A DNA stretch of 32,625 nt from JBBQZO01 sp038207625 (GCA_038207625.1 JBBQZO010000046.1:1-32625), one strand, 5' to 3'. Counted from the stretch's first letter, positions 1 through 9,600 are shown. The notes: generated from the letters alone by a model not told the origin. Numbers and translations: made by a program.

Positions 1-591
1 GGTTTCTGTGGTTTTTTCGTACAACAGCGGAAAGTTGGGCAAGTCCGCCAGCGTCAGCGCGCTTTGGCCGGGCGCCAGCAGATCGGGACTGTAGGCCACC
101 ACCAGCCGCTCGGTAAACAGCATCGCCGGATCGTCCACAGCCACCGGGCCGTAGCGCACCGCCACGTCGGTGCTGTCGTCGTCCATATTGACCGGCTGGT
201 CGTTCGAGTCGAGCCGGATGTCGAGCTCGGGATACAGCTTGGTAAAACGGTGCATGCGCGGCACCAGCCATTTGATCGCAAACGAGTGGGTTGTCGAGAT
301 GCGCAGGATCGCATCCTCGTCGCCGTCTTGCAGCGTGTCGATGGTGCTGCGCAGCTGATTGACCATCTTGGCCACCGCCAGCGACAGTTGCACACCCTTC
401 TCGGTCAAGGTGATATGGCGCGCGTGACGGATGAACAGCGCGAAGCCGACCGCCTCTTCCAGATGTTTGACCTGCTGGCTGACGGCGGCCGGGGTCTTGT
501 GCAGTTCCTGGGCGGCCAGCTTGAAACTGCCCCAGCGCGCCGCGCAATCGAAGTCGATCATGCCCGACAGGCTACGCAGCGGCCGGCTCAT
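1..591 (-). CDS. LysR-family transcriptional regulator, N-terminal 197 residues (runs off the window)
   Basis: The first ~60 residues form the LysR winged helix-turn-helix, with the typical series 'FKLAAQELHKTPAAVSQQVK' and then 'LTEKGVQLS'. The start of the substrate-binding domain follows ('DAILRISTTHSFAIKWLVPR'). The pattern resembles the GcvA/AmpR-like branch, which binds DNA as an oligomer and responds to a small ligand. The 3' end lies left of base 1, so the effector pocket is incomplete. I chose ATG 591: an in-frame stop lies about 25 bases upstream, and the ATG at 602 is in another frame. The gene diverges from the epimerase-like gene at 696 with about 100 bp between starts, the classic arrangement for a LysR regulator and its target. 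The ligand cannot be inferred. Confidence 0.9.
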   Translation of the reverse strand, partial: MSRPLRSLSGMIDFDCAARWGSFKLAAQELHKTPAAVSQQVKHLEEAVGFALFIRHARHITLTEKGVQLSLAVAKMVNQLRSTIDTLQDGDEDAILRISTTHSFAIKWLVPRMHRFTKLYPELDIRLDSNDQPVNMDDDSTDVAVRYGPVAVDDPAMLFTERLVVAYSPDLLAPGQSALTLADLPNFPLLYEKTTET

Positions 592-695
592 GCGCCGCCC
601 ATGCGTAAGTTTTTCTTATTCATTGCGTCAAAATTTCTCGGTTGAACAAAACTAGTTGCAGGTAGAAAATATACTACATCAGACAAGGAAACTCC
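592..695. promoter_or_regulatory. Divergent promoter region between lysR-type gene and epimerase-like gene
   Basis: This AT-rich stretch stands out from its GC-rich flanks. For the rightward gene, TATACT at 670-675 is a reasonable -10. TTGAAC at 642-647 is a poor -35 because the spacer would be 22 bp, as is common for activator-dependent LysR targets. An AAGGAA ribosome binding site lies at 685-690. I could not fix the LysR binding box. Confidence 0.45.
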
Positions 696-1625
696 ATGCG
701 CAAGAATATATTGGTGATTGGTAGTACGCGACAGTTCGGCAAGCTGCTGGTGCAGCGCCTGCTTGCAGCGGGACACACGGTGACGATCGCCACGCGCGGA
801 CGCACGTCGGACCCGTTCGGCGCGCGCGTCGAGCGCATCCTGGTCGATCGCCATCATCTGTCGGCCATGCTCAACGCGTTTGCCAAGATTGATTCCTACG
901 ACGTCGTCTACGACCAGCTGTGCGACAGCCCGATGGATGCGGCGATCGCGGTGCGCGTATTCGCCGGCAAGGTCAAGCGCTATGTGATGGCCTCGACGAT
1001 GGATGTGTACCGCGAACTGCTGGGCGTGCAGTCGACGCCATTCGCCGAAACCGACCTGAACGTAATGGCCCAGCCGATCGACACCGCCTTCCCATGGGAC
1101 GATCCGGTGCGCAGCGCGGCCAGCCAGGCCAGCGGCAAACGCCAGGCCGAAGCCTATCTGTACCGCGACGGTTCGCTGCCGGTGGTGACGGTGCGCATCG
1201 GCCATGTGGTGGCCGGACCGGAGGACGCCAGCGCACGCTTGGGCCATTATGTCGACCTGGTGCGCGAACATACGCCGCTGCGCTATGCCAGCACGACGGG
1301 TGCCACTTCCTTGCTCAGCGCGCGGGCGCTGTGCAGCTTCATGGTGTGGGTCGGCGCGCAGGACTTCCTGGGGCCGATCAACGCCGCGTGTGACGGGCCC
1401 TTGTCGGCGCGCGCCTTGTACCAGCGCGTTGGCGCCGTGCTTGACGCAGGCGTCAAGGCCATCTCGGTGGCGGGCGCAAGCCAGCCGTGCACACTCAGCC
1501 CGTTCGACTACGCCCATCCCTACGTGATGAATACCAGCCGCGCGGCCGAACTTGGCTATCAGTTCAGTCATACCGACGACTGGCTCGACGACCTGATCCG
1601 CCTGCATGACCTGACGTTCGCCTGA
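696..1625 (+). CDS. NAD(P)-binding epimerase/dehydratase-like (extended SDR) protein
   Basis: This 309-residue protein has an N-terminal Rossmann fold. The nucleotide-binding motif near residues 8-16 (VIGSTRQFG) replaces the usual GGTRFVG form, and a strand-turn 'MASTMDVY' near residue 98 corresponds to the family's 'SSxxVY'. The YxxxK catalytic pair expected near residues 146-150 is not visible; the aligned stretch reads SGKRQAEAYL. A reductase or epimerase role is therefore uncertain, and it could be a binding or regulatory member. AAGGAA at 685-690 sets the ATG 696 start. It stands alone, divergent from the LysR gene that probably controls it, and is followed by a strong hairpin. No substrate can be named. 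Confidence 0.85.
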   Translation: MRKNILVIGSTRQFGKLLVQRLLAAGHTVTIATRGRTSDPFGARVERILVDRHHLSAMLNAFAKIDSYDVVYDQLCDSPMDAAIAVRVFAGKVKRYVMASTMDVYRELLGVQSTPFAETDLNVMAQPIDTAFPWDDPVRSAASQASGKRQAEAYLYRDGSLPVVTVRIGHVVAGPEDASARLGHYVDLVREHTPLRYASTTGATSLLSARALCSFMVWVGAQDFLGPINAACDGPLSARALYQRVGAVLDAGVKAISVAGASQPCTLSPFDYAHPYVMNTSRAAELGYQFSHTDDWLDDLIRLHDLTFA

Positions 1626-1637
1626 TTCTGCCTGGCC

Positions 1638-1674
1638 CTGCCGGCCTGTGTGCAGCGCGCACGCAGGCCGGCAG
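1638..1674 (+). terminator. Long GC-rich hairpin just after the epimerase-like gene
   Basis: CTGCCGGCCTG at 1638-1648 is perfectly complementary to 1664-1674. The stem continues inward through one G-T wobble and four more pairs (GTGC/GCAC), leaving a 5-base loop. It begins 12 bases after the stop codon. No T-run follows, so it may act as a Rho-dependent or RNA 3'-end structure rather than a textbook intrinsic terminator. Confidence 0.55.
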
Positions 1675-1927
1675 TCGCAACGCAGCCCTTTCGCGACCTC
1701 GACGGCACCGCAACCATTGCCGCCCACGCCGCCAGGTACCATCGCCCAGTGCGCGCGCCGCCGTTCGGCCCCGTCCATCGGCACCCACCTGCAACGCCGC
1801 CGTCCATGACGCCGGCACCAAGGCGACCATTCACCTGTCAGCGCGCGTATGCGCCCCCTTGCCCGCTCAGTTCAACCCGTGCAGCCAGGCGGCGCTATTG
1901 ACGGTACGCGTACCGCTGCGGCTGTTG

Positions 1928-1955
1928 TCGACACGGCAAACCAATCGTCTATAAT
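1928..1955 (+). promoter_or_regulatory. Sigma-70-type promoter for mrcA
   Basis: TCGACA at 1928-1933 (5 of 6 to consensus), a 16-bp spacer, and a perfect TATAAT at 1950-1955. Transcription would start near 1962, giving a leader of about 75 nt before the TTG start at 2037. Confidence 0.6.
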
Positions 1956-2016
1956 TCGCCAACCCGCCGTTCTGCCCCACCGGCAGTCCCTGTGTGACGA
2001 CCGGCGCCCACCAGCG

Positions 2017-2040
2017 ATGACGACCAGAGAGCAACCTTGA
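2017..2040 (+). CDS. Possible 7-codon upstream ORF overlapping the mrcA start
   Basis: ATG at 2017 opens a frame coding M-T-T-R-E-Q-P and stops at TGA 2038-2040. That stop overlaps the TTG start of mrcA (2037-2039) in a TTGA arrangement. The AGAGAG that would serve as the mrcA ribosome binding site (2026-2031) lies inside it. Its own ribosome binding site is weak, so it may be chance. If translated, it would couple to mrcA by termination-reinitiation. Confidence 0.3.
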   Translation: MTTREQP

Positions 2041-4403
2041 AACTGACATTTCCCACCGAATGGCCGGCCAGACCTAGCCTTAAACAAGCATTGATCATTG
2101 CCGGCGCATTGGCGGCGACCTGCGTGCTCGGCGTCGTCGCCTACATGCTGCTGTTCGTCGCGCCCAACCTGCCGGCGCTGGACCTGATTACCGATTACCG
2201 CCCCAAACTGCCGCTGCGCATTTACACGGCCGACCATGTGCTGATCGGCGAATTTGGCGAAGAACACCGCGATTTCACGCCGATCAAAGATATCCCCGAC
2301 CTGATGAAAAAAGCCGTGCTGGCCATCGAGGACAATCGGTTTTACGAGCATAGCGGGGTCGATCTGATTTCGGCCCTGTCGGCCGTGCGCTCGAACCTGG
2401 GCGGCAGCTATCGGCGCGGCGGCTCGACCATCACGATGCAGGTGGCGCGCAATTTCTTCCTCACGCGTGACAAGGTCATCGCGCGCAAGATCACCGAAGT
2501 GGCGCTGGCCTACAAGATCGAGGCAGCGCTGTCCAAGGACCAGATCCTCGAGCTGTACATGAACCAGATCTACCTGGGCCAGCGCTCGTTTGGCTTCGGC
2601 AGCGCCGCCCAGGTGTACTTTAACAAGCCGCTCGCCGAGCTGTCGGTGGCCGAATTCGCGATGCTGGCCGGCTTGCCGCAGAACCCCGCGCGCCACAACC
2701 CGGCCGTCAACCCAAAGCGCGCCAAGGTGCGCCAGCACGTCGTACTCAAGCGCATGCTCGACCTGAACTACATCACCGAGGCGCAGTACAAGCAGGCGCT
2801 GGCCGAACCGCTGCGTGTCAACAATCACGGCCAGCAGTTTGACACGCATGCCGAATACGTGGCCGAGATCGCGCGCCAGCAGGTGTATGCCCAATTCAAG
2901 GACGACGCCTACACGCGCGGCATCAACGTCACCACCACCATCGTGCGCGCCGACCAGGACGCGGCCTATGAATCGGTGCGCCGCAACGTACTGGCCTACG
3001 ACCAGCGGCACGGCTACCGCGGCCCCGAGGCACAGATCGACCTTCCCGACGAGCGCGCCGAACGCGACGACGCGATCGACGAGGCGCTGCAAAAACGCCA
3101 TGGCAGCGACCGCCTGATCGCCGCCGTCGTCATCGACGCCTCGCCCAAACTGGTGCGGGTCGACACCGGCGCCGATGATCTGGTGTCGATCAGCGGCGAC
3201 GGCCTCAAGTTCGCCGCGCCAGCGCTGGCCGCCAACGCCAAGGCCGCCATCCGGATCCGGCCGGGGGCGGTGATTCGCATCACCCAGGACGCCAAGAAGG
3301 CCTGGGTGATCACCCAGATCCCGCAAGTGGCGGCGGCCTTCGTCGCGCTTGACGCCGACACGGGCGCGTATCGGGCGCTGGTGGGTGGCTTCGATTTCAA
3401 TCTGCAAAAATTCAACCATGTGACGCAGGCCTGGCGCCAACCCGGCTCGAGCATCAAGCCGTTCATCTATTCCGCGTCGCTGGAAAAAGGCTATTCGCCG
3501 GCCACCGTGATCAAGGACGCGCCACTGGACATGCCGGGCGAGAACGCCGGTGCGACCTGGTCGCCGCAAAACGACGATGGCATCTATGACGGCACCGTCA
3601 GCATGCGCCAGGCGCTGGCCAAGTCGAAGAACGTCGCCTCGGTGCGCCTGCTGCGCGCCATCACGGTGCCGTACGCGCACGACTACCTGGGCAAGTTCGG
3701 CTTTGACGTGACCAAGCAGCCAAGCAACCTGACGCTGGCGCTGGGCACTGGCGCCGTCACGCCGCTGCAGATGGCCGGCGCCTACGCGGTGTTTTCCAAT
3801 GGCGGCTTCCAGATTGATCCCTACCTGATCACCAAGGTGGCCGACGCCAAAGGCGTGGCACTGACCGAGATCACGCTGCCGGCGGCGCACCTTGAAACGG
3901 CGCGCGTGCTGGACGGACGCAACGCGTTTGTCGTCGACAGCATGCTGCGCGACGTGACGCGCTTTGGCACCGCTGCGGCGGTGGCGCAAAAGCTCGGACG
4001 CACCGACCTGGCCGGCAAGACCGGCACCACCAGCGACGCCGTCGATGGCTGGTTCTCCGGCTACGGCGGCAAGATCGTCGCGGTCGCGTGGATGGGATAC
4101 GACGATCCGAAGTCGCTGGGCGGACGCGAGTTTGGCGCCACGCTGGCGATGCCGATCTGGATCGACTACATGCGCGTGGCCACCGCCAGGCAGGGCACCT
4201 TCGAGCGCCCGGTGCCGCAAGGCGTCAGCCAGGTCGACGGCGACTGGATGTACGACGAATACGCGGCCACCGGCGCGATCCCAACGCTGGACCTGGACGA
4301 GAACGGCGATGCGCCAGGCGCGCCGAACGACATGCAGGCGCCGGTGCCGGCCCCCGTGCCCAACCCGGCGCCTGCCGTTACCACGCCACCCGAAACCAAT
4401 TGA
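2037..4403 (+). CDS. mrcA: Penicillin-binding protein 1A (bifunctional peptidoglycan glycosyltransferase/transpeptidase)
   Basis: This class A PBP polymerises lipid II and cross-links the peptides in the periplasm. It has an N-terminal membrane anchor (about residues 17-41). The GT51 domain carries EDNRFYEHSG (catalytic Glu98), GGSTITMQ (128-135) and ELYMNQIYLG (Glu172). A middle insert of OB-fold type follows. The transpeptidase domain has S471-SIK (SxxK), S530-K-N and K661-T-G. The tail is Pro/Ala-rich. At 788 residues it matches the family. The start is unusual: only TTG at 2037 fits, because an in-frame TGA lies at 1995 with no ATG or GTG before the anchor. AGAGAG sits 5 bases upstream. 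It is a single gene with its own promoter. Confidence 0.95.
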   Translation: MKLTFPTEWPARPSLKQALIIAGALAATCVLGVVAYMLLFVAPNLPALDLITDYRPKLPLRIYTADHVLIGEFGEEHRDFTPIKDIPDLMKKAVLAIEDNRFYEHSGVDLISALSAVRSNLGGSYRRGGSTITMQVARNFFLTRDKVIARKITEVALAYKIEAALSKDQILELYMNQIYLGQRSFGFGSAAQVYFNKPLAELSVAEFAMLAGLPQNPARHNPAVNPKRAKVRQHVVLKRMLDLNYITEAQYKQALAEPLRVNNHGQQFDTHAEYVAEIARQQVYAQFKDDAYTRGINVTTTIVRADQDAAYESVRRNVLAYDQRHGYRGPEAQIDLPDERAERDDAIDEALQKRHGSDRLIAAVVIDASPKLVRVDTGADDLVSISGDGLKFAAPALAANAKAAIRIRPGAVIRITQDAKKAWVITQIPQVAAAFVALDADTGAYRALVGGFDFNLQKFNHVTQAWRQPGSSIKPFIYSASLEKGYSPATVIKDAPLDMPGENAGATWSPQNDDGIYDGTVSMRQALAKSKNVASVRLLRAITVPYAHDYLGKFGFDVTKQPSNLTLALGTGAVTPLQMAGAYAVFSNGGFQIDPYLITKVADAKGVALTEITLPAAHLETARVLDGRNAFVVDSMLRDVTRFGTAAAVAQKLGRTDLAGKTGTTSDAVDGWFSGYGGKIVAVAWMGYDDPKSLGGREFGATLAMPIWIDYMRVATARQGTFERPVPQGVSQVDGDWMYDEYAATGAIPTLDLDENGDAPGAPNDMQAPVPAPVPNPAPAVTTPPETN

Positions 4404-4458
4404 GCGCAGCGCGCCGCCCGGCCGGATGGCGCAAAGTGCGCCCGGCGGCGATCGGCAT

Positions 4459-4486
4459 TTGCAGATCTGGCACACTCCAGTAAAAT
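4459..4486 (+). promoter_or_regulatory. Sigma-70-type promoter for the HDOD gene
   Basis: TTGCAG at 4459-4464, a 16-bp spacer and TAAAAT at 4481-4486, about 40 bp before the ATG at 4526. It lies in the 122-bp gap after mrcA. Confidence 0.55.
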
Positions 4487-4525
4487 GGCCGCACTGGCCT
4501 GCGCTTCGGGCGCACTGGAGCGACA

Positions 4526-5509
4526 ATGAAAAAATGGATAGCCCGTTGGTTCGGCAGCGCGGCCGACGCCGCGCCCGCTGCACACGCAGCTGCGGCGCCC
4601 GCCAGCGCGCCGGCGCCGTTACCGTATCGCGCCGCCGACGTTGATGTGCTGTTCTGCCAGTGGCTATTGGGCGAACCGGATGCGGGCCCTATCGTCGGCG
4701 CTGAAAAACTGATCCTCGACGAGCTGGCGCGCATCGGCGCCTCCAATAGCGGCGGCGCCAACCTGGTGCCGCGCGTGCCGGCGGTGATCCCGCAACTACT
4801 GAGAAGCCTGCGCGACGAGCACATCTCGGGCGCCGAACTGGCGCGCCAGATCACCCAGGACATCGTGCTGGTGGCCGAAGTGATCCGCGAAGTCAACACT
4901 CCGTATTACCACCCGGCCGTGCCGATCAAGACGATCGAGTCGGCGGTCATGCTGCTCGGTCAGAACGGCCTGCGCATGCTGCTCGCGCGCGTTGCGTTCC
5001 GGCCCGTGATCAACATGCAGAGCGGGCATTTCGCGCGCCTGGCCGCGCCGCACGTGTGGAGTCAGTCCGAGCTGTGCGCCCAGGCGGCCAACCTGCTGGC
5101 CGGCAGCATGCGCGCCAATCCATTTGAGGCCTATCTGGCCGGACTGATACAGAACGTCGGCCTGATCGTCGCGTTTCGCGCGATCGACCAGATCTGGCAG
5201 GGCGCTGCGCTGCCCCAGAGCGATGCGTTTTGCGCCGGCCTGACGGCCACCGCGCGCGTGCTGTCGGCGCGCATCGCCACCGTGTGGGAGTTTCCCGCAA
5301 CGGTGGTGACGGCCATCGAATGCATGGGCGACTCGGCCCGCGCGGCACCGCTGCCGCTGGCGCGCGCGCTGCTGCTGGCCGACCGCGTCAGCAAGCTGCG
5401 CCTGCTGGTCGACGCCGACCAGTTGCTGGTCGACGAGCCCTTCGTGGCCGACGCGCTCGATCCGTCGGCCCGCGCGGTGTTCGACAAGCTGCGTCGCGAC
5501 GACAGCTAG
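4526..5509 (+). CDS. HDOD-domain protein (signalling output family)
   Basis: This 327-residue protein has an Ala/Pro-rich N-terminal linker (about 12-33) and an HDOD domain from about residue 80. Recognisable stretches are 'LVPRVPAVIPQLLRSL', 'ARQITQDIVLVAEVIREVNTPYY', 'IKTIESAVMLLGQNGLRMLL' and 'AYLAGLIQNVGLIVAF'. HDOD proteins are relatives of the HD-hydrolase superfamily without a working metal site, generally used in signalling (motility, surface behaviour, stress). The N-terminal sequence MKKWIARWFG is basic and amphipathic and resembles other HDOD proteins of this group. There is no attached GGDEF, EAL or receiver domain. It shares direction with the following 5'-nucleotidase, but the 85-bp gap could hold a separate promoter. 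Confidence 0.85.
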   Translation: MKKWIARWFGSAADAAPAAHAAAAPASAPAPLPYRAADVDVLFCQWLLGEPDAGPIVGAEKLILDELARIGASNSGGANLVPRVPAVIPQLLRSLRDEHISGAELARQITQDIVLVAEVIREVNTPYYHPAVPIKTIESAVMLLGQNGLRMLLARVAFRPVINMQSGHFARLAAPHVWSQSELCAQAANLLAGSMRANPFEAYLAGLIQNVGLIVAFRAIDQIWQGAALPQSDAFCAGLTATARVLSARIATVWEFPATVVTAIECMGDSARAAPLPLARALLLADRVSKLRLLVDADQLLVDEPFVADALDPSARAVFDKLRRDDS

Positions 5510-5594
5510 CGGCGCAGCACAGCCAGCGCCCGGCTCGGTTAAAATCAAGCCAGCGGCGCCACTGCTGCCCTCACCCACTTAGAAAGCAAGCCGC

Positions 5595-6533
5595 ATGGCA
5601 TATCAGATCGAACACAAGCTGGTCATCGGCGTGGCCTCGTCGGCGCTGTTTGACCTGACCGAATCGCACCAGGTCTACCTCGACAGCGGCGCCGAGGAAT
5701 ACCGCAAATACCAGGAGCAGCACATCGACGCCGTGCTGGGCAAGGGCGTGGCCTTCCCCTTCATTCGCCGCTTCCTCGACATCAACAAGACCTTCGCGCG
5801 CCTGATGCCGGTCGAGGTGGTGCTGTTTTCGCGCAATTCGCCCGAGACGGGCTTGCGCGTGCTGCGCTCGATCGCCCATTACGGCCTGGATATTTCGCGC
5901 GCCGCCTTCGTGACCGGCAAGTCGCCGTACACCTACATCCCGGCCTTCAACGCCTCGCTGTTCCTGTCGGCCAACGAGGAGGACGTGCGCAAGGCAATCG
6001 AGGCGGGCTTCCCGGCCGGCCTCGTGCTGCCCTCGACGGTGGACGACAATGACGACGACACCGAGCTGCGCGTGGCCTTCGACTTTGACGGCGTGCTGGC
6101 CGACGACGAGTCCGAGACGGTGTTCAAGAAGAACAACGACGTCGACGAATTCCACGCCCACGAGACGCGCAACATGGCCATCCCGCACCGCCCCGGCCCG
6201 CTGGCCGACATCTTCCAGAAGCTGGCCGTGATGCAGCGCATGGAGGAAAACATGCAGCGGCGCGATCCTGGCTACAAGAAGATCCTGCGCATCGCCATCA
6301 TCACCGCGCGCAACGCCCCCTCGCACGAACGGGTCGTCACCACGCTCAAGAGCTGGGGCGTGTCGGCCAACGAAACGTTTTTCCTCGGCGGCATGGACAA
6401 GTCGCGCGTGCTGTCGGTGTTCAAGCCGCACATCTTCTTCGACGACCAGTTGGCCCACCTGAAGTCGCACGGCGGCACCATCCCGATGGTACACGTGCCG
6501 TTTGGCGTGGCCAACCGGCGCACGCCCGGCTAA
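5595..6533 (+). CDS. Cytosolic 5'-nucleotidase (cN-I-like family)
   Basis: This 312-residue protein matches the 5'-nucleotidase family related to animal cytosolic 5'-nucleotidase I, which removes phosphate from nucleoside monophosphates. An early conserved stretch reads 'LVIGVASSALFDLTESHQVY'. A HAD-type aspartate motif DFDGVLADDE occurs about residues 157-166. Later stretches are 'RIAIITARNAPSHERVV' (with the HAD Thr and Arg) and 'FFLGGMDKSRVL...PHIFFDDQ' (the distal acidic motif). I see no signal peptide, so it should act in the cytoplasm. The ATG at 5595 follows a weak AGAAAGCAAG site. It lies between an HDOD gene and mfd with no obvious functional link; nucleotide salvage is the inferred role. 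Confidence 0.88.
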   Translation: MAYQIEHKLVIGVASSALFDLTESHQVYLDSGAEEYRKYQEQHIDAVLGKGVAFPFIRRFLDINKTFARLMPVEVVLFSRNSPETGLRVLRSIAHYGLDISRAAFVTGKSPYTYIPAFNASLFLSANEEDVRKAIEAGFPAGLVLPSTVDDNDDDTELRVAFDFDGVLADDESETVFKKNNDVDEFHAHETRNMAIPHRPGPLADIFQKLAVMQRMEENMQRRDPGYKKILRIAIITARNAPSHERVVTTLKSWGVSANETFFLGGMDKSRVLSVFKPHIFFDDQLAHLKSHGGTIPMVHVPFGVANRRTPG

Positions 6534-6555
6534 GGCGCAAGCGGGGGCCATCGTC

Positions 6556-6561
6556 TATAAT
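6556..6561 (+). promoter_or_regulatory. Likely -10 element for mfd
   Basis: A perfect TATAAT in the 90-bp gap before mfd, in the context TCGTCTATAAT, also seen before mrcA. I find no good -35 at the right distance, so confidence is modest. Confidence 0.4.
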
Positions 6562-6623
6562 ATGCGCTCCCAGTCGCGCCGTCCGAGCCGCCCAACGAAC
6601 CGTCTTAGAGCCTCATCGCCTCA

Positions 6624-9600
6624 ATGTCTTTCGACTTAAAAACCGCACTTCCCAAACCCGGCAGTCGCTTCGCGCTGCCTTCGCTGTACGGCTCGTCGGA
6701 CGCGTACGCGCTCGCCTGCGCCGCGCTGGAGCTGAAAAGCCGCCAGCAGATGCTCACCGTGGTGGTGGCCAACGCCAGCGACGGCCAGCGCCTGCTCGAC
6801 GAAATTCCGTGGTTCGCCAACGGCGCGCTGCGCTGCCATTTGCTGCCGGACTGGGAAACGCTGCCCTACGACGCGTTTTCGCCGCACCAGGATCTGGTGT
6901 CGGAGCGCCTGGCCACGCTGCACGAAGTGGGCAACGGCCAGTGCGACGTGCTGATCGTGCCGGCCACCACGGCGCTGGTGCGCCTGGCGCCGCCGTCCTT
7001 CCTGGCCGCCTACACCTTCTTTTTCAAACAAGGCGAAAAGCTCGACGAAGCGCGCCTGAAAACCCAGCTGACACTGGCCGGCTACACCCACGTGTCGCAG
7101 GTGATGTCGCCGGGCGAATACTCGGTGCGCGGCGGCCTGCTCGACCTGTTCCCGATGGGTTCAGCGCTGCCCTACCGGCTCGACCTGTTTGGCGACGAGA
7201 TCGAAACGATCCGCACCTTCGACGCCGACACCCAGCGCTCCCTGTACCCGGTGCGCGAAGTGCGCCTGCTGCCGGGGCGCGAGTTTCCGATGGACGAGGT
7301 GGCGCGTACCACCTTTCGCAGCCGCTGGCGCGAACGCTTCGAGGGCGACCCATCGCGCTCGGTGGTGTACAAGGACGTCAGCAGCGGCATCGCCTCGGCC
7401 GGTATCGAATACTTCCTGCCGCTGTTCTTCGAGCAGACCGCCACGCTGTTCGACTACCTGCCGGCCGCCGCCAGCATCGCGCTGGTGGGCGACATCGACG
7501 GCGCCATCAAGCGCTTCTGGGTCGACACGCAGTCGCGCTACCGCTTCCTGAAAGCGGACCGCGACCGCCCGCTGCTCGCGCCCGAGGAGCTGTTCCTCAC
7601 GGATGAGAATTTCTTCTCGCTGGCCAAACCCTACGGGCGCTGGGTCATCACGCAAGACAGCAGCGCGCAAGCGTCCGAACTGTCGGCGCCGATCCCCAAC
7701 ATCGCCGTCAACCGGCGCGCCGACGACCCGCTGGCCAATCTGCGCGCGTATCTGCTGCAAAGCGGCCGGCGCGTGATGCTGTGCGCCGAGTCGAATGGCC
7801 GGCGCGAAACGCTGCAGCAGTATTTCACCGAGTTCGGCCTGGCGCTGACGCCGTGCGAAGGCTTCGACGGTTTTGCCGGATCAAGCGCCAAGCTGATGCT
7901 GGGCGTGGCGCCGCTGCAGGCCGGTTTCGAGCTGACCACGCCCGAGTACGGCCACCTGATCTTCATCACCGAGACCGAGCTGTACGCCGGTTCCGGCCGG
8001 CGCGTGGGCAAGAAGAAGCAGGAAGGCGTGACCCAGGTCGAGTCGATGGTGCGCGACCTGTCCGAGCTCAAGATCGGCGACCCGGTGGTGCACATCAACC
8101 ACGGCATCGGGCGCTACATGGGCCTGACCAGCATGGACCTGGGCGAAGGTGAAACCGAATTTCTGCACCTGGAGTACGCCAAGGACACCAAACTGTACGT
8201 GCCGGTGTCGCAGCTGCATGTGATCTCGCGCTACTCGGGCGCCTCGCCGGAAGACGCGCCGCTGCATTCGCTGGGCTCGGGCAACTGGGAAAAAGCCAAG
8301 CGGCGCGCCTTCGACCAGGTGCGTGACACCGCCGCCGAACTGCTTAACCTGTACGCCCGCCGTGCGCTGCGCCAGGGCCACGCGTTCGAGTATTCGGCGC
8401 ACGACTACGAGCGCTTCGCCGACAGCTTCGGCTTTGACGAGACGCCCGACCAGCAAGAGGCAATCACCAACGTCATCAAGGATATGACCAGCGGCAAACC
8501 GATGGACCGGCTGGTGTGCGGCGACGTCGGCTTCGGGAAAACCGAAGTGGCGCTGCGCGCCGCCTTCATCGCCGTCATGGGCGGCAAGCAGGTGGCGATC
8601 CTGGCGCCCACCACGCTGCTGGCCGAGCAGCACGCGCAGACCTTCGCCGACCGCTTCGCCGACTGGCCGGTGCGCATCGCCGAGCTGTCGCGTTTTCGCA
8701 CCGGCAAGGAGATCAACCAGGCCATGCTAGGGATGGCCGACGGCACGCTCGACATCGTCATCGGCACCCACAAGCTGCTCTCGAACGACGTCAAGTTCAC
8801 CCGTCTGGGACTGGTCATCATCGACGAGGAGCACCGCTTCGGCGTGCGCCAGAAGGAAGCGCTGAAAGCGCTGCGCGCCGAGGTCGATGTCCTGACGCTG
8901 ACGGCCACCCCGATCCCGCGCACGCTGGGCATGGCGCTCGAAGGCCTGCGCGACTTCTCGATCATCGCCACTGCGCCGCAAAAGCGCCTGGCCATCAAGA
9001 CGTTTGTGCGCAGCGAAGACAGCTCGATCATCCGCGAAGCCTGCCTGCGCGAATTGAAACGCGGCGGCCAGGTGTACTTCCTGCACAACGAGGTCGAAAC
9101 CATCCAGAACCGCATGGCGATGCTGCTTGAGCTGCTGCCGGAAGCGCGCATCGCTGTCGCGCACGGCCAGATGCACGAGCGCGACCTGGAAAAAGTAATG
9201 CGCGACTTCGTGGCGCAGCGCTTTAACATTTTGCTGTGCACCACCATCATCGAAACCGGCATCGACGTGCCGACCGCGAACACCATCATCATGCACCGCG
9301 CCGACCGCTTCGGTCTGGCGCAGCTGCACCAGCTGCGCGGACGGGTGGGCCGCTCGCACCACCAGGCCTACGCTTACCTGATGGTGACGGACGTGAGCGG
9401 CCTGACCAAGCAGGCGCAGCGCCGGCTTGACGCGATTCAGCAGATGGAAGAACTGGGCAGCGGCTTTTACCTGGCCATGCACGATCTGGAGATTCGCGGC
9501 GCCGGCGAAGTGCTGGGCGAAAACCAGTCCGGCGAGATGCTCGAAATCGGCTTTCAACTGTATTCGGACATGCTCAGCGAAGCGATCCGCTCGCTCAAGG

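Larger units (their letters stand above)
1626..2036. other. 410-bp intergenic region upstream of mrcA
   Basis: The region holds the hairpin at 1638-1674, a sigma-70-like promoter at 1928-1955 and a 7-codon upstream ORF at 2017-2040. In between (about 1675-1900) I see GC-rich sequence with no convincing gene, RNA or repeat. Confidence 0.5.

Noticed and set aside
1872..4583. A 903-codon open frame on the minus strand opposite mrcA
   Set aside because: It is the antisense shadow of mrcA. Its composition (Arg/His/Val/Gly-rich) has no domain signal, whereas the sense strand has full PBP motifs.
4526..6533. HDOD gene plus 5'-nucleotidase as a two-gene defence system
   Set aside because: There is no overlap or known pairing, an 85-bp gap separates them, and neighbours are housekeeping genes.
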